A stretch of DNA of 64,000 bases from Mucilaginibacter endophyticus (lineage in GTDB: Bacteria; Bacteroidota; Bacteroidia; Sphingobacteriales; Sphingobacteriaceae). A program made the position numbers and the translations under genes. This document shows, one piece after another, positions 7,322 through 15,816 of the stretch; the first letter of the stretch is position 1; each line of letters begins with the position of its first letter. The stretch lies in the NCBI RefSeq assembly GCF_003351025.1, contig NZ_QPCG01000003.1, positions 388,355 to 452,354 on the forward strand. The letters run 5' to 3'. The notes under the pieces are model-generated. The model was not told the DNA's origin, did not search any database, and saw only the letters and a program-made list of their open reading frames with translations.

Positions 7322-10135
7322 TTACAATTGTTTCAGATCAGCATCGAAGCGATAGCTTTTACCTTTTTGAGTTTCGATATCAACTGTTTTTCCTGCATAA
7401 TTTAAGCGACAGGTTTTGCCCAATTTTGAAAGTACCTGCAGATTTTTCAAGCGGCCGTTTTGCCATTCAAAATCCAGCACAAAGCCGCCCCTTGCACAAA
7501 TACCTTTAATGCTGCCCTGTGGCAAAGCAGTTGGTAAGGCTGGCAACAATTCTATAGCATCGCCCTGACTTTGTAAGAGCATTTCGGCTAAACCTGCGGA
7601 GCCGCCAAAATTTCCATCAATCTGAAATGGTGGATGTGCATCGAACAGGTTATGATAAACGCCACCTTTCTCTTTACCCGAGCTTACATCGGCAGGCGAC
7701 AGTAGTTTGGTTAGCATGAGATAAGCATGATCACCCTGGTGCATCCGCGCCCAGATATTTACCTTCCAGGCAATGCTCCAGCCGGTACCTTCATCGCCAC
7801 GGTATTTCATAGATTTTTCGGCGGCATTCAACAGTTCAGGAGTTTTAAAAGTGATGTCCGTTCCGGGATAAACGCCCCACATATGCGAAACGTGGCGATG
7901 AGTATCCGTGGTATCATCTTTATCTTCCAGCCATTCCTGCAGTTGTCCGGATTTGCCAATTTTGTTTGGCGCTATCTGCCCGTATTTTAACTTGAGTGTA
8001 TCAGCAAAAGCCTTATCGTTATTCAGTACTTTGGCTGCTTCGATGCAGTTTTTAAACAGCTCGCGAATGATCTGATGATCCATAGTTGGCCCTGCAACCA
8101 AACCGCCATGCTCCGGCGAGTTAGATGGCGTGCTGATGAGATATCCGGTTTTAGGATCTTTAACCAAAAAGTGCACAAAAAACTCGGCAGCACCTTTCAT
8201 TTCGGGATATGCCCGTTTTTTCAGAAAATCCTTATCGCCGGTGTATAAATAATGCTCCCATAACTGGTGGCAAAGCCATGCCGCTCCGCTAACCCAGATA
8301 CCATGGTTGGAAGCATTAACAGGAGCCGTCCCTCGCCATAAATCGGTATTATGGTGCAATACCCAACCTGGCGCGCCATAGTGTTCAGCCGCCGTTTCAT
8401 GACCCGTTTTTGAAAGGTCATCAACGATACTAAAAAAGGGCTGACTACAAGCTGATAAGTTAAGCACCTCGGCAGGCCAGTAATTCATTTGAAGGTTGAT
8501 ATTGGTGGTAAACTTGCTACCCCAGGGCGGTGTAAGCAGGTTATTCCACAAGCCCTGCAAGTTTGCAGGACCACCGCCAGGCCTTGATGATGAAATCAGC
8601 AAATACCTGCCATATTGTGTGTACAGGCTGATAAATGAGGGATCGGCGGACTGACTAAATTTCTGGATCCTTTCATCTGTTGGCAGTTCCGCGTTCTCAC
8701 CTTTACCTAAATCGATAGAAAACGTATTGAAATACTTTTGATAATCTTTGATATGAGCAGCTCTGATAGCTGTATAACTCTTTAGCGTTATTGCCGCTAT
8801 TTGAGCTTTGCAGATAGCCTCCGGATTACCTGAAACATTATGATAGTTTTTAAAATTGGTTGCCGCAGTAAGGTAAACTGTAGCTTCGTTAGCTCCTGTA
8901 ATCGATATATTCTTCGGACTTACCACAACCTTGCCACCCGCTGCCTGTACATACAAGTAGCTTACACCACGCAAAACGCCGGCTTTTACCTTTAAAGACA
9001 GCGCCAGCGTATGATCATCAATTTTACGGGTAACATAGTTTTTGTGCAAACTACTCAATAACGCCTTCAGCGTAATTTTGCCCGGTTTATCGGCAGTTAA
9101 ATGTACCGCCATCACCTGATCAGGCGCACTGCTGAAATACTCGCGACTGTAAGTAACACCATCTGCTTTATAACTCACATGGGCGGTAGCATTGGTAATA
9201 TCAAGGTCGCGCATGTAATCCGTAGCCTCCTGTTTCGGAAATTGCAGGTACAAATCGGCAAAGGGCTGATAATCGGCGTTGTAGCGGGAATAAGCGGGTG
9301 GATTATCATCCTGTATAAAATATCTCCATTGCCCGGCAATACTAATAACATCGTTTTCACTTCCCTCAGGATACACCGATAAAGTTTTAGCATTGCTGGT
9401 AAAGCCACCTTTATCGTAAAAGTTGATTACCTGTACAGCAAGCCTATTCTCACCGATATGTATTTTATTTGCCGGGATAATGTATTTCCGGTAGGCGTTA
9501 CCCGAAGTTGTACCGATGTAATCCCCATTAAGCCAGGTGCGGTCGATATCACGTATCCTGCCTAAACTGATCACCAAGTTCTTCCCTTTCCAATCAGCCG
9601 GAACATTAAAATGTTTGATGAACCAAACCGCGCCATCAACTCCTTCAAACCCTGGCGAGACTTCCCATCCTTGTTCTGTCGGCAAATTGATAGTTTTAAG
9701 ATTATCATCATGAAATAGCTCGTCTTGCGGCAAATGGTACGAACCTATCATCTTAAACCATTTTGCCGAATCAACCGCATAAGTAGCTTCATCGCTCTTC
9801 GTACCCATAAAATGTTGTTGGGCCATGGCCTCTGCTTCGGCTTGCTTACCTTCGACAAGGAGCTTACGGATAGGTTCCAAATATTTTACGGCACCTTTAC
9901 GGCTATAGTCGCGCGGGCCGCCTGTCCACAAGCTTTGTTCATTGTATTGGATTTGATCTTCGGTAACGCCTCCGTAAATCATGCCACCAATGCGGCCATT
10001 GCCTATGGGTAAGGCATCCGTCCATTTTTGGGCGGGCTGTTTATACCAAAGCTTAAGGGGCTGCTGGGCAAAAGCCTGTACAACTCCAAACATCAATATC
10101 GCGATACAAAAACTCTTCCTGCTATTCATAAACAT
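7322..10135 (-). CDS. GH95 alpha-L-fucosidase/alpha-L-galactosidase with inserted jelly-roll domain
   Basis: A 937-residue secreted GH95 (signal peptide ends AFAQQ). The N-terminal GH95 domain is interrupted at about residues 125-260 by a GH2-type sugar-binding jelly roll (WLNGDYIGTTSGNAYRKY). The (alpha/alpha)6 catalytic domain carries the family hallmarks: TNINLQMNYWPAEV at 544-557 with the paired Asn (545, 547), STPSNSPEHG with Glu 675, and HPPFQIDGNFG with Asp 840. The residue two before the first Asn is Thr 543. Plant and bifidobacterial fucosidases have His there, so L-galactose rather than L-fucose is possible; this is from memory of the family and should be tested. Start ATG 10135 overlaps the upstream stop as TGATG, indicating translational coupling. 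Inference: removes terminal alpha-L-sugar from pectin side chains. Confidence 0.92.
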   Translation of the reverse strand: MFMNSRKSFCIAILMFGVVQAFAQQPLKLWYKQPAQKWTDALPIGNGRIGGMIYGGVTEDQIQYNEQSLWTGGPRDYSRKGAVKYLEPIRKLLVEGKQAEAEAMAQQHFMGTKSDEATYAVDSAKWFKMIGSYHLPQDELFHDDNLKTINLPTEQGWEVSPGFEGVDGAVWFIKHFNVPADWKGKNLVISLGRIRDIDRTWLNGDYIGTTSGNAYRKYIIPANKIHIGENRLAVQVINFYDKGGFTSNAKTLSVYPEGSENDVISIAGQWRYFIQDDNPPAYSRYNADYQPFADLYLQFPKQEATDYMRDLDITNATAHVSYKADGVTYSREYFSSAPDQVMAVHLTADKPGKITLKALLSSLHKNYVTRKIDDHTLALSLKVKAGVLRGVSYLYVQAAGGKVVVSPKNISITGANEATVYLTAATNFKNYHNVSGNPEAICKAQIAAITLKSYTAIRAAHIKDYQKYFNTFSIDLGKGENAELPTDERIQKFSQSADPSFISLYTQYGRYLLISSSRPGGGPANLQGLWNNLLTPPWGSKFTTNINLQMNYWPAEVLNLSACSQPFFSIVDDLSKTGHETAAEHYGAPGWVLHHNTDLWRGTAPVNASNHGIWVSGAAWLCHQLWEHYLYTGDKDFLKKRAYPEMKGAAEFFVHFLVKDPKTGYLISTPSNSPEHGGLVAGPTMDHQIIRELFKNCIEAAKVLNNDKAFADTLKLKYGQIAPNKIGKSGQLQEWLEDKDDTTDTHRHVSHMWGVYPGTDITFKTPELLNAAEKSMKYRGDEGTGWSIAWKVNIWARMHQGDHAYLMLTKLLSPADVSSGKEKGGVYHNLFDAHPPFQIDGNFGGSAGLAEMLLQSQGDAIELLPALPTALPQGSIKGICARGGFVLDFEWQNGRLKNLQVLSKLGKTCRLNYAGKTVDIETQKGKSYRFDADLKQL

Positions 10136-12888
10136 CAGTTAAAAAGCCAGCGTAAATCTTTGATATTACCTTCGTTGCTCAAGCCGGCATCGTACACCGG
10201 CACATTAGCATCTGCCTCAACAATACCTAAAACCAACGCGGCACCTTTACCCAAGGTAAGTGTATTTGAACCAGCTTTAAAGGTATAAGTATGAATATTT
10301 ACAGGTGGCAAGCCATCAATTTGAATAGCATTGGCAATCTTAATATCGGCCTGACCATAATCGTTCGCGCTGGCATCTGTTTCCAGTTGTGGTTCAGGCA
10401 GGTATTGAGGCATTTTGCTGTTGAAAAAGCCAACCAATACTTTTACCGGCTTATCATTTTTAAAACTGATGGTTGTACCATTCTTTTGCTGATCTGCCTT
10501 AGATAACTTTACACCTTTTAAGCCCACCAGTTCTTTCGCGATATTTTTGATTGCTGCTGATGTATCGGCAAATACCATCTCACCGGCGTTGACCTGATAG
10601 CTACTATTTTCAAACTTCACAGGCGCATCTTTCAAAACCATAACCTCTTTTTGCTTTTGCTGTGTTTGAGGCGATTTCAGCGAATCTATATTGCGTTTAA
10701 AATTATCCAGTTCTTTTTGATAAACCGGCAAAAGCTCGGCCCAGGTTTTCATTTTGGCATCATTACCCCCAACCGGAATTTTACGTTGTTTGGTTTGCAT
10801 GCTGTTGGCGTACAGGTAAGTATTTTCGGTTAGTTTTACCAACTGCTTATAATAATCCAGACTGGTTTGCAGTTCGGGCAAAGCCTTTTCCAGGTCTGCA
10901 ACATTATCCGAATATTTATATCGCAATACCCACAAAGCCGCCTTTGCCTTATAGGCATAGTTATTGGCCATGGCGTTATAGCAATACATGTCGTTTTTTA
11001 AGCGGTCAAACTCCGCTTTATCTTTAGTTACCTTTGCAGATGCTTCATTGATGGCCTCCACCGCTTTTTTTCCTTGTAGTATTACACTGTCGATAACTTT
11101 AACCGGTGTTTCGCCGGTGTGCGGCTGATGCTTCCATTCTCTCTCGGCGTACTCGCTCATCATTTCACCAACAGGGCCCTCTGAATTATACAGCAGCGAA
11201 AACAAGCCGTATTTTTCGGGATTAACCAGCTGGCTCATCAGCATACCCAAAGTCATGGTTTGGCGGTTGCCATCGGTAATACCAAAACGGCGCAATAACT
11301 CGGGTGAGATATTGCCGGATTGCCCATAAGCTTTTAAGATAGCTTCGCCATGTGCCTCATCGCACCCGTATTTATCCGCCAGTTGCTTTGCCCAATAGCT
11401 TATTTCGCCAGCCCTGTCCCGTTTGCTATCCCAGGCATAACGCGACCATGCTTTATACCAGATCCAGTCCCTGTCTAACTGCAATAAGCGCTCGCCGCCG
11501 GTATTATCAGCCGTGTATGGCCAATCCCAGTATGATGCCTGCGGGTATAGGTGCAGGGCATTAGCACCATAAACCTGATGCATGGCCTGTACACATTTCT
11601 GGATAAAATCGGCCGAGCCATAGCGGAAAGGCTCCAGGTTGGCCATGATATGCACATTTTCTATCTGTACAGTACCTATACTGCTGAGCGTGCGGTGCAG
11701 ATCGGCCCATGGGCCATGCGGTTCATAAGTGGTCAAGGCCTCGCCGTTATACTTTGCTTCGGTATATAAATTTGAATAAAGCGGTTTGGCATATTTCATC
11801 ACGGCAGGGGCATCTGTATCATGTGCCCGGAGTACAATCGGCGGTTCATCAGTGCGGCCCAAAGCTTTTAACCCATCTTTGACACCCGGAATAATGGTTT
11901 GCGTAAACCAGTCAATGTCATCCTGGCCAACGCCTTCCATGGCCTCGCCCAGTGTAACCAATAAACCCACATGCGGATATTTCTGAACAAAGGCTGCGAT
12001 GGATTTGCGGGTATAATCGGCAATGATGGGTACAATGTGCCGGTTCCTGTCCTGCGTTTTCAGGTTATTTTTTTCGGCGAAGGGTTTGGATACAATGATA
12101 TTATAAAATCCTTGAATAAGCCAGATGCCACGCTTATCAGCTTCATCGGCCAAAAAACTGTAGATCTCTTCATTTTTCTTAAAAGTAGCATCATCAACTT
12201 CAACAGCGTAAGGATATTCTTTTACCCGCACCAACGAAGCAAAGGGATGCCCGTTCCATAAATACAGGGAGTTCATGCGGTTATGCGCCAATGAATCCAG
12301 GTAACGGATCCATAAAGCCTTATCGTAAAACCATGGAAAATTTTGAGGGGTGTAAGGGTACTCATAAGTGCCGCGACCGGGAAGTAAAGCAGGTTTCTGT
12401 ACACCGATACAAGTACCCCGCAAAACCATTTCAGGCTGATCATGCAGGTTGATATTTACCGGAAGTTTTTTATTTAAGGCGATCCTATCCGCCAGTTCAA
12501 GACAGCCGTAGAGCACGCCTGAATTATCAGCGCCCGCTATCAGCAGTTCATTTTTAAGGCCGATGTTACTTATAATAAACCCCTCTTTTCCGGGACGATT
12601 ACTTGCATCACCAGCCAGTTTCTTAACCGGGGCATCCGTAAGCAAACCAACAAATATAGTGTTACCAGACGGAAGTACGCCTTTATAGGATTGCTCAGTT
12701 ACCGAGTACCCGGCGTGTTGCAGGGCCAGCGTTAGCTTTTGTATACCGTAACTTATCCTTGCATGATGCTGAGGTAAAGTAACAATGATGACTTTTTTTG
12801 ATTGATTTTGAGCGTCTGAGGTTGAATAAAAACAAAAGATCAGCGTGAATAACAGCAGCAGGTAACGATTAGACATCTTCATTTTCAT
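10135..12888 (-). CDS. Alpha-uronidase-like glycoside hydrolase (GH67/GH115-like)
   Basis: A 917-residue secreted protein starting at ATG 12888; ATGs two and four codons later would serve equally. Residues about 30-150 look like the small N-terminal domain shared by GH67, GH115 and GH20 enzymes, ending in SGVLYGCLELADRI. A TIM-barrel-like segment follows (LRGTCIGVQKP, YLDSLAHNRMNSLYLWNG, LLVTLGEAMEG at about 320-330). The C-terminal third is mostly helical (many Lys/Ala/Gln) and ends in a small beta domain. I recall related Sphingobacteriaceae proteins being named alpha-D-galacturonidase, which would suit a pectin locus, but I cannot verify that name or place catalytic residues with certainty. 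It leads an operon with GH95 (TGATG overlap), GH2 and GH78. Glycosidase nature fairly secure; specificity open. Confidence 0.7.
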   Translation of the reverse strand: MKMKMSNRYLLLLFTLIFCFYSTSDAQNQSKKVIIVTLPQHHARISYGIQKLTLALQHAGYSVTEQSYKGVLPSGNTIFVGLLTDAPVKKLAGDASNRPGKEGFIISNIGLKNELLIAGADNSGVLYGCLELADRIALNKKLPVNINLHDQPEMVLRGTCIGVQKPALLPGRGTYEYPYTPQNFPWFYDKALWIRYLDSLAHNRMNSLYLWNGHPFASLVRVKEYPYAVEVDDATFKKNEEIYSFLADEADKRGIWLIQGFYNIIVSKPFAEKNNLKTQDRNRHIVPIIADYTRKSIAAFVQKYPHVGLLVTLGEAMEGVGQDDIDWFTQTIIPGVKDGLKALGRTDEPPIVLRAHDTDAPAVMKYAKPLYSNLYTEAKYNGEALTTYEPHGPWADLHRTLSSIGTVQIENVHIMANLEPFRYGSADFIQKCVQAMHQVYGANALHLYPQASYWDWPYTADNTGGERLLQLDRDWIWYKAWSRYAWDSKRDRAGEISYWAKQLADKYGCDEAHGEAILKAYGQSGNISPELLRRFGITDGNRQTMTLGMLMSQLVNPEKYGLFSLLYNSEGPVGEMMSEYAEREWKHQPHTGETPVKVIDSVILQGKKAVEAINEASAKVTKDKAEFDRLKNDMYCYNAMANNYAYKAKAALWVLRYKYSDNVADLEKALPELQTSLDYYKQLVKLTENTYLYANSMQTKQRKIPVGGNDAKMKTWAELLPVYQKELDNFKRNIDSLKSPQTQQKQKEVMVLKDAPVKFENSSYQVNAGEMVFADTSAAIKNIAKELVGLKGVKLSKADQQKNGTTISFKNDKPVKVLVGFFNSKMPQYLPEPQLETDASANDYGQADIKIANAIQIDGLPPVNIHTYTFKAGSNTLTLGKGAALVLGIVEADANVPVYDAGLSNEGNIKDLRWLFN

Positions 12889-12993
12889 TCGTATTAAAGC
12901 AGGCTTACCAAAGCCTCTTTCGTTGATTTGAATGAAGGCTTTAGTATCTTAAATGATACCCAGGGTTTTGAACTTAATTGGTTGTATAGTATT

Positions 12994-13001
12994 CAAAAAT
13001 A
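12994..13001 (-). promoter_or_regulatory. Possible -7 element for the alpha-uronidase/GH95/GH2/GH78 operon
   Basis: On the minus strand the sequence TATTTTTG matches the Bacteroidota -7 consensus TAnnTTTG exactly. It lies about 105 bp upstream of the ATG at 12888, inside a 216-bp gap after the MGH1-like gene. No TTTG is found at the preferred 19-bp spacing, so support is weak. The gap also holds a small hairpin (AAAGCC at 12919-12924 pairing with GGCTTT near 12937) that would lie in the 5' leader. Confidence 0.3.
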
Positions 13002-13104
13002 TCAGTGCAAGGCTGCAATTTCATCTGATATTTTCTCTATCTACTATACGATATTATCATCATTAAAGTCAGCAAACCAATAAACGAGAAAAAATAAGTC
13101 AAGA

Positions 13105-14652
13105 TTAATCCGGAAGCTTAACCAGGATACGTTTCAATTGCGCACTCCGGGATATTAACTTACCATCTGCGTAAACGATAAAACCTTTGCCTTTGTGATA
13201 CTTCGTCCCGGTTTTATCCCATACCACACTGATGGTATGCCCGTGATAAAGTACGTTATCCAATGCAAACCATTTCCACTGGTTTTCACGGATAAGCGGG
13301 AAGATTTCCAACATATTATCTTCACGCGGTTTCAGGCCAACAAGATCATTGATCACCAGATCACAAAAACCGGAGTGGTTGTAATAGCTACTTCGCGGGT
13401 TATCTCCTTTAAGCCAGTAGCCGGTCTTTTCGTCCTGGTATTCGCCAAGGTAAGGTTGGCCACGTTTGACATGCGAAAGGGCGTATTTATGCAGTTCATT
13501 ATAAAAAATGCCCGGCGTCATGCTGCCTTTATTTTGATAAGCGGTAAGCAGGTTAGCCAGTCCTTTCAGGGTTTGCGTAGTAGCAAAAGGCCATACCGCG
13601 CCATCCCATTCACAACTATGCCCCGTACCATGGGTACGGAACAGCGGGTGCCCGCGCTCGGCCGTGGTAATGCCCCAAGGCGCGTTGAAACCTTTATCAT
13701 TGATTAACTGATCCCATTGTTTGGCATAAACTGCTTTATCATCGGGCAGGCTAAAATACCAGGGAATAAAGCCCAGTTCCTCCCGGGCATTGGCAAAATG
13801 GCCATCGGGCTTAAGTACTTCAAAAAAAGAGGCGCTATCATTCCATAAGCTATCCTGCACCAGTTTTTTCAGGTCGATGGCTTTTTGCGTGTATTTTATT
13901 TTTAGCGAGTCATTACCGGTTAAAGCTGCCATTTTTGATAGCGCCATAGCATTACCATACATATAACTGTTAATGGTGGGCCGGATGTTTTTGACCTTAC
14001 GCCCCCCACTGATACTTTCCTCCATGGCGTCGCGCACATCAAACTGCCAGAACAATTTGGATGGCAGCTGTTTTTCCGTTTCCCAAACATGATAATCGGT
14101 GTTTAGCAAAGGCAAAGCCTGTTCAACAAATTTTTTATCAAGATTTACAAGGTAATAATTATACACCGCGTCATCAATCCAACTGCTAAAAGCGTGTAAA
14201 TGCGGCTTCTTTTGCTTAGGATCAACATACAGCCAGAAGTTGATATACTGATTAATATATTGCGGATCATGCAGCCAGCGCCCTTCATAAATCTGGTGAC
14301 CAAGCGCACTGCTCGAACTGTTGTAAACGCCAGTAAAACTAACGGGAGTTATAAATTCGGTAAAAATAAAACCATCGGGTGTTTGCTTCAGGTGTTTTCG
14401 GAACGTCCACCAACGGTAATAGTAGATCTTTTGAATAGCTGAATCCGGGCATTCAAACAAGGGTACATTTTTGGATAACCATTCGTAGGCATGGTCGTTA
14501 GTGATGTAGTTTTTAACCGTTTCGGTATCGGCTTTATTAAAACTGTTTACATAAGTTTTCAGCTTTTCAAAACCTAATACACGCTTTTGCTGCGCAAAAA
14601 CATTACCTGCCGCACAAAAAAACAAACTGATTAAAAATACCTTTTTTATCAT
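13105..14652 (-). CDS. MGH1-like (alpha/alpha)6 glycoside hydrolase, specificity unknown
   Basis: A 515-residue secreted protein (signal peptide ending GNVFAQQ). It resembles the mannosylglycerate hydrolase MGH1-like/trehalase-type six-hairpin fold. Features seen include YYYRWWTFRKH at about 80, GRWLHDP, HAFSSWIDDAVY at about 160, GHSCEWDGAVWPFATTQT at about 350 with a conserved Glu-Trp-Asp, and a C-terminal beta segment. Such proteins recur in Bacteroidota pectin loci but I know of no firm substrate. Its start lies 3 bp after the dehydrogenase gene, making it the last gene of the backbone operon. It may act in the periplasm on an unsaturated or branched uronic oligosaccharide; this is inference only. 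Confidence 0.75.
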   Translation of the reverse strand: MIKKVFLISLFFCAAGNVFAQQKRVLGFEKLKTYVNSFNKADTETVKNYITNDHAYEWLSKNVPLFECPDSAIQKIYYYRWWTFRKHLKQTPDGFIFTEFITPVSFTGVYNSSSSALGHQIYEGRWLHDPQYINQYINFWLYVDPKQKKPHLHAFSSWIDDAVYNYYLVNLDKKFVEQALPLLNTDYHVWETEKQLPSKLFWQFDVRDAMEESISGGRKVKNIRPTINSYMYGNAMALSKMAALTGNDSLKIKYTQKAIDLKKLVQDSLWNDSASFFEVLKPDGHFANAREELGFIPWYFSLPDDKAVYAKQWDQLINDKGFNAPWGITTAERGHPLFRTHGTGHSCEWDGAVWPFATTQTLKGLANLLTAYQNKGSMTPGIFYNELHKYALSHVKRGQPYLGEYQDEKTGYWLKGDNPRSSYYNHSGFCDLVINDLVGLKPREDNMLEIFPLIRENQWKWFALDNVLYHGHTISVVWDKTGTKYHKGKGFIVYADGKLISRSAQLKRILVKLPD

Positions 14653-14655
14653 TAC

Positions 14656-15669
14656 TTATACCTCTACAATAGCCTTAATAACTCCATTCGCCGGGTTTAG
14701 CCAGCTTTCAAACTGATCTTTTACTTCATCAAATTTTACCCTGTGGGTAATGTAAGTCTGCGGATTTACCAAACCGCTTTTCATCGATCTGATCACATGT
14801 TCAAAATCCTCGCGGGTTGCGTTACGGCTGCTCATCAACGTGCTTTCGCGTTTGTGAAACTCGGGGTGACTTACAATAATTTCATCACGCTGTAAGCCAA
14901 CCAGCACATACCGGCCACCATGGGCCAGGTACAAAAACGCGCCATTTATAGCTTTTTGATTGCCTGTAGCATCAATAATCACGGTAGGCATATCGCCATT
15001 GGTGATCTGTTTAAGTCGCTCCGTTACATCTTCGTTTTTTACGTTGATGGTATAGTCAACTTTAAGGTTTTCACGGCAAAAATCCAGGCGTTGTTCATTT
15101 ACATCTGCAGCTATAACCTTCGCGCCGGCGATACGGGCAAACTCCATAATACCTAAGCCGATAGGTCCCGCACCTATGACCAGTACAAACTCGCCTGGTT
15201 TTAAATCTGCACGTCGCACACCATGCGCACCTATAGCCAGCGGCTCAACCAATGCCAGTTCGTCAAAGCTCAATCCCTCGCCATGAACCAGTAAATGCGA
15301 CGGTACCTGCAGATATTCGGCCATACCGCCATCGGTATGTACACCGCAAACCTGGATATTTACGCAACAATTTGGTTTGCCAGAGCGGCAGGCAATGCAA
15401 TGCCCGCAATTAAAATATGGGATAAACGTAACGGCCTCGGCCTTTTCAAAACCTTCGGCATCGCCTGCTTCAACCAGTTCGGCCGCAAGCTCGTGGCCTA
15501 AAATTCTTGGATAGCTAAAAAAGGGCTGAGTACCTTCAAAGGCATGCAAATCGGTACCGCAAATGCCAATGCGTTTTATTTTAAGCAGCGCATTACCCGG
15601 TTTTAATTGCGGAGCTTCGGCAGTGCCGTACTCGAGTTGACCGGGCGTTGTACAGGTTAGTATTTTCAT
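14656..15669 (-). CDS. Zinc-dependent medium-chain dehydrogenase, L-galactonate 5-dehydrogenase-like
   Basis: A 337-residue cytosolic MDR-family alcohol dehydrogenase. Visible features are the catalytic zinc region (GICGTDLHAFEG at about 36, GHELAAE at about 58), the structural-zinc cysteine cluster CGHCIACRSGKPNCC at about 87-101 and the Rossmann motif GAGPIGLGIMEFARIAG at about 165. Overall it resembles E. coli LgoD/YjjN, which oxidises L-galactonate to D-tagaturonate. Lying next to uxaA and uxaB, which consume tagaturonate, and in the same locus as a GH95 that may release L-galactose, that role is attractive. Other polyols or aldonates (L-fuconate, L-gulonate) cannot be excluded. It is separated from uxaA by 147 bp holding two hairpins. 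The fold assignment is secure and the substrate is inferred. Confidence 0.8.
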   Translation of the reverse strand: MKILTCTTPGQLEYGTAEAPQLKPGNALLKIKRIGICGTDLHAFEGTQPFFSYPRILGHELAAELVEAGDAEGFEKAEAVTFIPYFNCGHCIACRSGKPNCCVNIQVCGVHTDGGMAEYLQVPSHLLVHGEGLSFDELALVEPLAIGAHGVRRADLKPGEFVLVIGAGPIGLGIMEFARIAGAKVIAADVNEQRLDFCRENLKVDYTINVKNEDVTERLKQITNGDMPTVIIDATGNQKAINGAFLYLAHGGRYVLVGLQRDEIIVSHPEFHKRESTLMSSRNATREDFEHVIRSMKSGLVNPQTYITHRVKFDEVKDQFESWLNPANGVIKAIVEV

Positions 15670-15693
15670 TTGTTTTTCGTCGTGTTTTATCCC

Positions 15694-15802
15694 GTTTCCG
15701 TGTCCTCACGGAAACCCGATGTTTTTTTACTATGGTTGTTCTCTTTTCATTCCATATACCCCCTCAATACCTGTCTACGGGTGTTCGTGAGGACACGAAC
15801 AC
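15694..15802. repeat. Pair of related hairpins between uxaA and the dehydrogenase gene
   Basis: Two perfect 9-bp stems with 4-nt loops: GTTTCCGTG/CACGGAAAC at 15694-15715 and GTGTTCGTG/CACGAACAC at 15781-15802. The loops are complementary (TCCT, AGGA) and the elements are in opposite orientation, so the pair can also fold as one large palindrome. REP-like. In the mRNA the pair would lie between two genes of one operon and could set different transcript levels. Neither hairpin has a following T tract, so simple termination is not supported. Confidence 0.75.
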
Positions 15803-15816
15803 GGGGAAATATCAAA

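Noticed and set aside
15670..15816. Short plus-strand frames in the uxaA-dehydrogenase gap
   Set aside because: They consist of the hairpin repeats and carry no plausible protein features.
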